From: Candidatus Acetothermia bacterium | GTDB taxonomy: Bacteria > Bipolaricaulota > Bipolaricaulia > UBA7950 | DNA: 8,385 nt | Assembly (NCBI GenBank): GCA_003535305.1 | Contig: DOHL01000157.1 | Location: 1,156-9,540, forward strand | Direction: 5' to 3' | Part shown: piece after piece, positions 5,622 to 8,385 of the stretch | Layout of the letters: every line of letters starts with the position of its first letter | Numbering within the stretch: the stretch's first letter is position 1 | Position numbers and translations under genes: made by a program | Notes under the pieces: generated by a model | Databases searched by the model: none | The model's input: the letters and a program-made list of their open reading frames with translations, nothing else | What the model was told of the DNA's origin: nothing

Positions 5622-6399
5622 CTTTCTCCGCCAATTGCGATACATTGAACAGCGTTCTTGCATTGGCAGTCGTCTGTTTTGCGATTTCTTCCACAGACTC
5701 TCCTCTTACCCGTGCGATCTCTTTCGCAACATAACGGACGTAAGATGGTTCATTTCTTTGGCTGCGGAATGGAACCGGCGTAAGGTATGGAGCATCTGTT
5801 TCCACTATCAATCTCTCTAACGGGCTCTCCGAGACAACGGCACGCAGCGCTTTATTTTTGGGAAAAGTTACCGGTCCGCTGATTCCAATATAGAATCCCA
5901 GATCAAAGAGATGTCGCGCAAAATCGATCGTGCCGGAAAAACTATGGGCAACGCCGCGGAAAGGACCGCCGATATCGCGCAGAATCGCCAATAGATCGTG
6001 ATCAGAATTCCGGTTGTGGATGATGAGAGGCAGATTCTCTTTTCGCGCAATCTTTATCTGCTTACAGAAGAGATCACGCTGGAGATTACGCGGTGAGAGA
6101 TCGCGATAGTAGTCGAGTCCGATCTCGCCGAGGGCAACCACCTCTTTTGCGTGCGTCAACTTTTCCAACTGTACTAATGCATCGCCATCGGCAGCAGCGG
6201 CATAGTGGGGATGAATCCCTACTGTCGCATATAGATGACGATATTTTTTTGCCAGCGCGATCGTTGCTCTGCTGGAATCAATATCAATCCCCACAGTTAT
6301 AATTGTTATTCGCTCTGTAAAGGCGCGAGTGATAACTGCAGCTCGGTCTCTGTTGTAGGCAGCCATATCGAGATGGGCATGGGTGTCGATAAGATCCAT
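5608..6399 (-). CDS. tatD: TatD-family metal-dependent DNase
   Basis: This 263-aa protein is a TatD-type hydrolase with an amidohydrolase-like TIM barrel. Family members are divalent-metal 3'-5' exonucleases, and some remove D-amino acids from tRNA. Metal-binding motifs are complete: DTHAHLD (5-11, His7 and His9), GEIGLDYY (91-98, Glu92), IHNR (127-130, His128), AHSFSG (151-156, His152) and VETDAPYLTP (199-208, Asp202). HSFSG and HNR replace the more common HCFSG and HSR/HTR, leaving the ligands intact. The ATG at 6399 starts 6 bp after the nnr stop, with GGAAGG at the end of nnr as ribosome binding site. The 3' end overlaps nfo by 14 bp, so the two nucleic-acid-acting enzymes are probably translationally coupled. 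The exact substrate cannot be told. Confidence 0.94.
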   Translation of the reverse strand: MDLIDTHAHLDMAAYNRDRAAVITRAFTERITIITVGIDIDSSRATIALAKKYRHLYATVGIHPHYAAAADGDALVQLEKLTHAKEVVALGEIGLDYYRDLSPRNLQRDLFCKQIKIARKENLPLIIHNRNSDHDLLAILRDIGGPFRGVAHSFSGTIDFARHLFDLGFYIGISGPVTFPKNKALRAVVSESPLERLIVETDAPYLTPVPFRSQRNEPSYVRYVAKEIARVRGESVEEIAKQTTANARTLFNVSQLAEKDDKR

Positions 6400-6405
6400 C
6401 TACTT

Positions 6406-7956
6406 TTACCTTCCTTCCAGCTTGAATATTGCTTGCGGTAAAACAGCGAGCAGATCGGTCGGGAGAATCGCCCGTTCCGCTTGATCAGTTGCCAGCATGT
6501 CGGCGGTAAATCCATGGAGATAGACGCCAAGCAGCGCGGCATTAAGACCGCTCGCTCCTTGTCCGATCAATCCGGCGATGATTCCAGTGAGCACATCACC
6601 GCTTCCTCCACCGGCCAGGCCTGTATTTCCCGTTGGATTGACAAAGACCTCTCCGCGCGGCGAAGCGATCACCGTTGGCTTTCCCTTGAGGACGAGATGG
6701 AGGCGGTATTGCTGCGCGAACGTGCGAGCGACAGTAAAGCGATCAGCGCTGATCTCTTCTGAAGGAATATTGATCAGCCTGGCAAGCTCACCTGGATGAG
6801 GAGTGAGGATCAATTCCGTCTCCACTTCCTCTAACAGATGGAGATGATCGGTAAAAGCGGAGATTCCATCAGCATCGAGGACGACCGGCACCCTGGCCTC
6901 TGTCAGTACCATGCGAACGAGATCACCGACTTGCGAAGAGCGAGAGAGGCCAGGGCCGATCGCCAGCACATCCTTCCCTTCAAGATTAGCCAGCAGAGGC
7001 TCTTTTGCCGTATTGGAAAGCCGACCCTGGTGATCAGGGAGTGGAATAGTGATCGTTTCGATAAGCGTCGCTTCCAGAATCGAATTTAAAGACTGTGGTG
7101 CAGCCAGATAGACGAGTCCGGCGCCGGAGCGTAGAGCAGCTTGCGCAGTGAGGATCGCTGCGCCTGTCATCCCTCTTGATCCTGCGACCACCAGTACGCG
7201 GCCGAAATCACCCTTATGGCCGTCCTGGCGCCGCGCCGGAAAGAGAGACTGGATATCACTTTGTTCTACAAGAAATGCAGAAGGTTCGATCTCTGCCCGT
7301 GCTCGCTCTGGGTAATCGACCGCTGCGATATCCACTTTGCCGACATAATGGCGAGCCGGAAAGAGAAGATGAGCCGGTTTTAAGAATTCCATGGCGATCG
7401 TCAACTCAGCCTCCACTGCGCAGCCGAAGACTCGGCCGTTGTCAGCTGCTAAGCCGGAAGGGATATCGAGCGCAACGCGCTGTGCCCGACAGTCGTTGAT
7501 CATCGCTATTGCCCTGCTGTACCGCCCTTCGAGAGGACGATCGAGACCGACACCGAAGAGAGCATCGATTACCACATCAGCTTCAGTCAACGCCTTCTGC
7601 AACGGAGCAAGATCATCGGTCAAGTAGATAAGGGATGCTGGTCCTCTCTTCTCTAAAGCCGCAGCGTTCGTCGCTGTATCAGAGCGTAATTGCCCGCGTT
7701 GCGCAAAGAGAAAGACTGAGATATGAGAAGATCTATCCTGCAAATAACGACCGACAACAAGACCGTCTCCTCCGTTGCCGCCGCGTCCACAGATGATCAC
7801 CACATGCTTGCTCTCTTCTATATCAGGCACACGAGCGAGGATGATCTCCGCTGCACTGCGACCAGCGCTTTCCATCAGCGCGAGCGATGTTATCCCTGCT
7901 GTAACGGCTCGTTCATCGAGCTCACGTTGTGCTCTGCTGGTCAATATTGGTTGCAT
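6406..7956 (-). CDS. nnr: Bifunctional NAD(P)H-hydrate epimerase / ADP-dependent NAD(P)H-hydrate dehydratase
   Basis: This 516-aa protein repairs hydrated NADH and NADPH. The N-terminal YjeF domain (about 1-220) interconverts the R and S hydrates; the C-terminal ribokinase-like domain (about 235-516) dehydrates the S form at the expense of ADP. Epimerase motifs are GRGGNGGDGLVV (57-68; the usual NNGGDG is GNGGDG), VVIDALFGVGLDRPLEG (128-144) and LDIPSGL (163-169). Dehydratase motifs are GHKGDFGRVLVVAGS (246-260), LTPHPGE (384-390), LKGKPTVI (423-430) and NTGLAGGGSGDVLTG (444-458). I start at ATG 7956, where family similarity begins. An in-frame TTG at 8025 would add 23 residues encoded by 7-nt repeats and is unlikely. 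No clear ribosome binding site precedes the ATG. It is the first gene of the operon in view, 6 bp from tatD. Confidence 0.95.
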   Translation of the reverse strand: MQPILTSRAQRELDERAVTAGITSLALMESAGRSAAEIILARVPDIEESKHVVIICGRGGNGGDGLVVGRYLQDRSSHISVFLFAQRGQLRSDTATNAAALEKRGPASLIYLTDDLAPLQKALTEADVVIDALFGVGLDRPLEGRYSRAIAMINDCRAQRVALDIPSGLAADNGRVFGCAVEAELTIAMEFLKPAHLLFPARHYVGKVDIAAVDYPERARAEIEPSAFLVEQSDIQSLFPARRQDGHKGDFGRVLVVAGSRGMTGAAILTAQAALRSGAGLVYLAAPQSLNSILEATLIETITIPLPDHQGRLSNTAKEPLLANLEGKDVLAIGPGLSRSSQVGDLVRMVLTEARVPVVLDADGISAFTDHLHLLEEVETELILTPHPGELARLINIPSEEISADRFTVARTFAQQYRLHLVLKGKPTVIASPRGEVFVNPTGNTGLAGGGSGDVLTGIIAGLIGQGASGLNAALLGVYLHGFTADMLATDQAERAILPTDLLAVLPQAIFKLEGR

Positions 7957-7960
7957 TATC

Positions 7961-7995
7961 GTAAATCGTGAATAGTAAATCGTGAATCGTGAATA
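7961..7995. repeat. Tandem 7-nt repeat, GTRAATM type, five units
   Basis: The plus strand reads gtaaatc, gtgaata, gtaaatc, gtgaatc, gtgaata: five consecutive 7-nt units differing at two positions. The array begins 5 nt from the nnr start codon and so occupies its expected ribosome-binding and leader region. Confidence 0.85.
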
Positions 7996-8027
7996 GTCGG
8001 AGCAAGTCCAGAGCTTGAAGCCCAAGA

Positions 8028-8086
8028 CCCATCACCCATTACCCATCACCTTCTTTCCCTTGTATTTCTTAACCCATTACCCGTCA
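8028..8086. repeat. Tandem 7-nt repeat, CCCATNA type, in two clusters
   Basis: Units cccatca, cccatta, cccatca run without a break at 8028-8048, and cccatta, cccgtca follow at 8073-8086 after a pyrimidine-rich spacer. Together with the different 7-nt array at 7961-7995 this fills the space between nnr and the recombinase fragment. The pattern resembles the short tandemly repeated heptamers known from some bacterial intergenic regions. Confidence 0.8.
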
Positions 8087-8087
8087 C

Positions 8088-8213
8088 CTAATTAGTAATT
8101 TCTTTTGAACTTTTTCTTGCATAATTTAAGAATTTTCTGTTATAGTATAGATAGATTTTGACAGTCCTATGAGTAAAGCCGCGAATCTTGAGATCACGTT
8201 CAAGATTATGCAT
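8088..8213 (-). pseudogene. N-terminal fragment of a tyrosine recombinase (Xer/phage integrase type)
   Basis: From the in-frame ATG 8213-8211, 41 residues run to TAG at 8088. They include NLERDLKIRGFTHRTVKIYL and then YYNRKFLNYARKSSKEITN, which fits the SAM-like core-binding N-terminal domain of tyrosine recombinases (ERDLKIRGFS.RTI..YLYYN). The frame is open further upstream and WNEWKHNLKQQELNAI may belong to the protein, but no in-frame ATG with a ribosome binding site is seen there. The normal protein is about 280-330 residues. The catalytic domain with its Arg-His-Arg-Tyr residues is absent, and the coding sequence ends exactly where the 7-nt repeats begin. It is probably a remnant; a live short gene is unlikely. 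Confidence 0.6.
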
Positions 8214-8289
8214 TGGGATCGCGTTCAATTCTTGTTGCTTGAGATTGTGTTTCCATTCATTCCATAAGGTATTTATGATTACATAAATT

Positions 8290-8318
8290 ATTATACAAAA
8301 AGGTCGGTTTTTAAGCAA
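8290..8318 (-). promoter_or_regulatory. Sigma-70-type promoter upstream of the recombinase fragment
   Basis: The minus strand has TTGCTT (8318-8313) as -35 box, a 17-nt spacer, and a perfect TATAAT (8295-8290) as -10 box. A T/A-rich stretch precedes the -35. Transcription would start near 8283 and run toward the recombinase fragment and possibly on through the repeats into nnr. Based on sequence match only. Confidence 0.6.
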
Positions 8319-8385
8319 ATTTTTACAAGGTGCGGTTAAAACTTGTTCTATGCAATGCCGTGCTCTAATACTACTTTGTTATTTC

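Noticed and set aside
5622..5663. Upstream ATG start for nfo (307 aa)
   Set aside because: The added residues come from the tatD frame overlap and do not resemble Nfo N-termini, which begin just before the GCHLSIGKG block.
7957..8025. Longer nnr start at an in-frame TTG (8025)
   Set aside because: The extra residues are translated heptamer repeats and are not family-like; similarity begins at the ATG at 7956.
7961..8086. CRISPR array
   Set aside because: Units are 7 nt and contiguous, with no 20-40 nt repeats or unique spacers.

Overview
This window is an 8.4 kb piece of a bacterial chromosome of roughly balanced GC, with all recognisable genes on the minus strand (transcription runs from high to low coordinates). 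No taxonomic marker is present. Split transketolase subunits, a small TalC-type transaldolase, intergenic 7-nt tandem repeats, decayed toxin-antitoxin genes and a scrap resembling a tungsten aldehyde:ferredoxin oxidoreductase suggest an uncultivated, probably anaerobic bacterium. The phylum cannot be fixed from the sequence.

Backbone (in order of transcription): bifunctional NAD(P)HX epimerase/dehydratase (7956-6406), TatD-family nuclease (6399-5608), endonuclease IV (5621-4740), TalC-type transaldolase (2753-2103), transketolase C-terminal subunit (2110-1115) and transketolase N-terminal subunit (1122-292). All six are intact. Except at the insert described next, they are separated by 6 bp or overlap by 8-14 bp, which suggests one ancestral operon. 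It joined repair of damaged nucleotide cofactors, DNA repair and hydrolysis, and the non-oxidative pentose phosphate pathway.

Insert: between endonuclease IV and transaldolase the operon is interrupted by about 1.8 kb (2861-4655). Two copies of the ancestral nfo-tal junction (about 160 bp, nearly identical) flank it. The left copy keeps the working start of tal plus a dead nfo tail; the right copy keeps the working nfo tail plus a dead start of tal. The insert holds only broken genes: a BrnT-like toxin and CopG-like antitoxin (one in-frame stop each), a peptidase S51/cyanophycinase-like gene (two in-frame stops and two frameshifts), and the first about 30 codons of a probable AOR-family gene, cut off at the junction. 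Between them lie structured sequences with integron-type GTTRRRY core boxes. The S51 gene is bracketed by a 17-nt inverted repeat carrying these boxes, so the insert looks like a transplanted, decaying piece of a gene-cassette array with no integrase.

Ends: upstream of the operon (7957-8087) are two arrays of 7-nt tandem repeats. Beyond them lies the N-terminal fragment of a tyrosine recombinase, cut off where the repeats begin, with a good sigma-70-type promoter (8290-8318). Downstream of the transketolase genes, 1-291 is non-coding and contains degenerate 'ctgtgtct'-type repeats.
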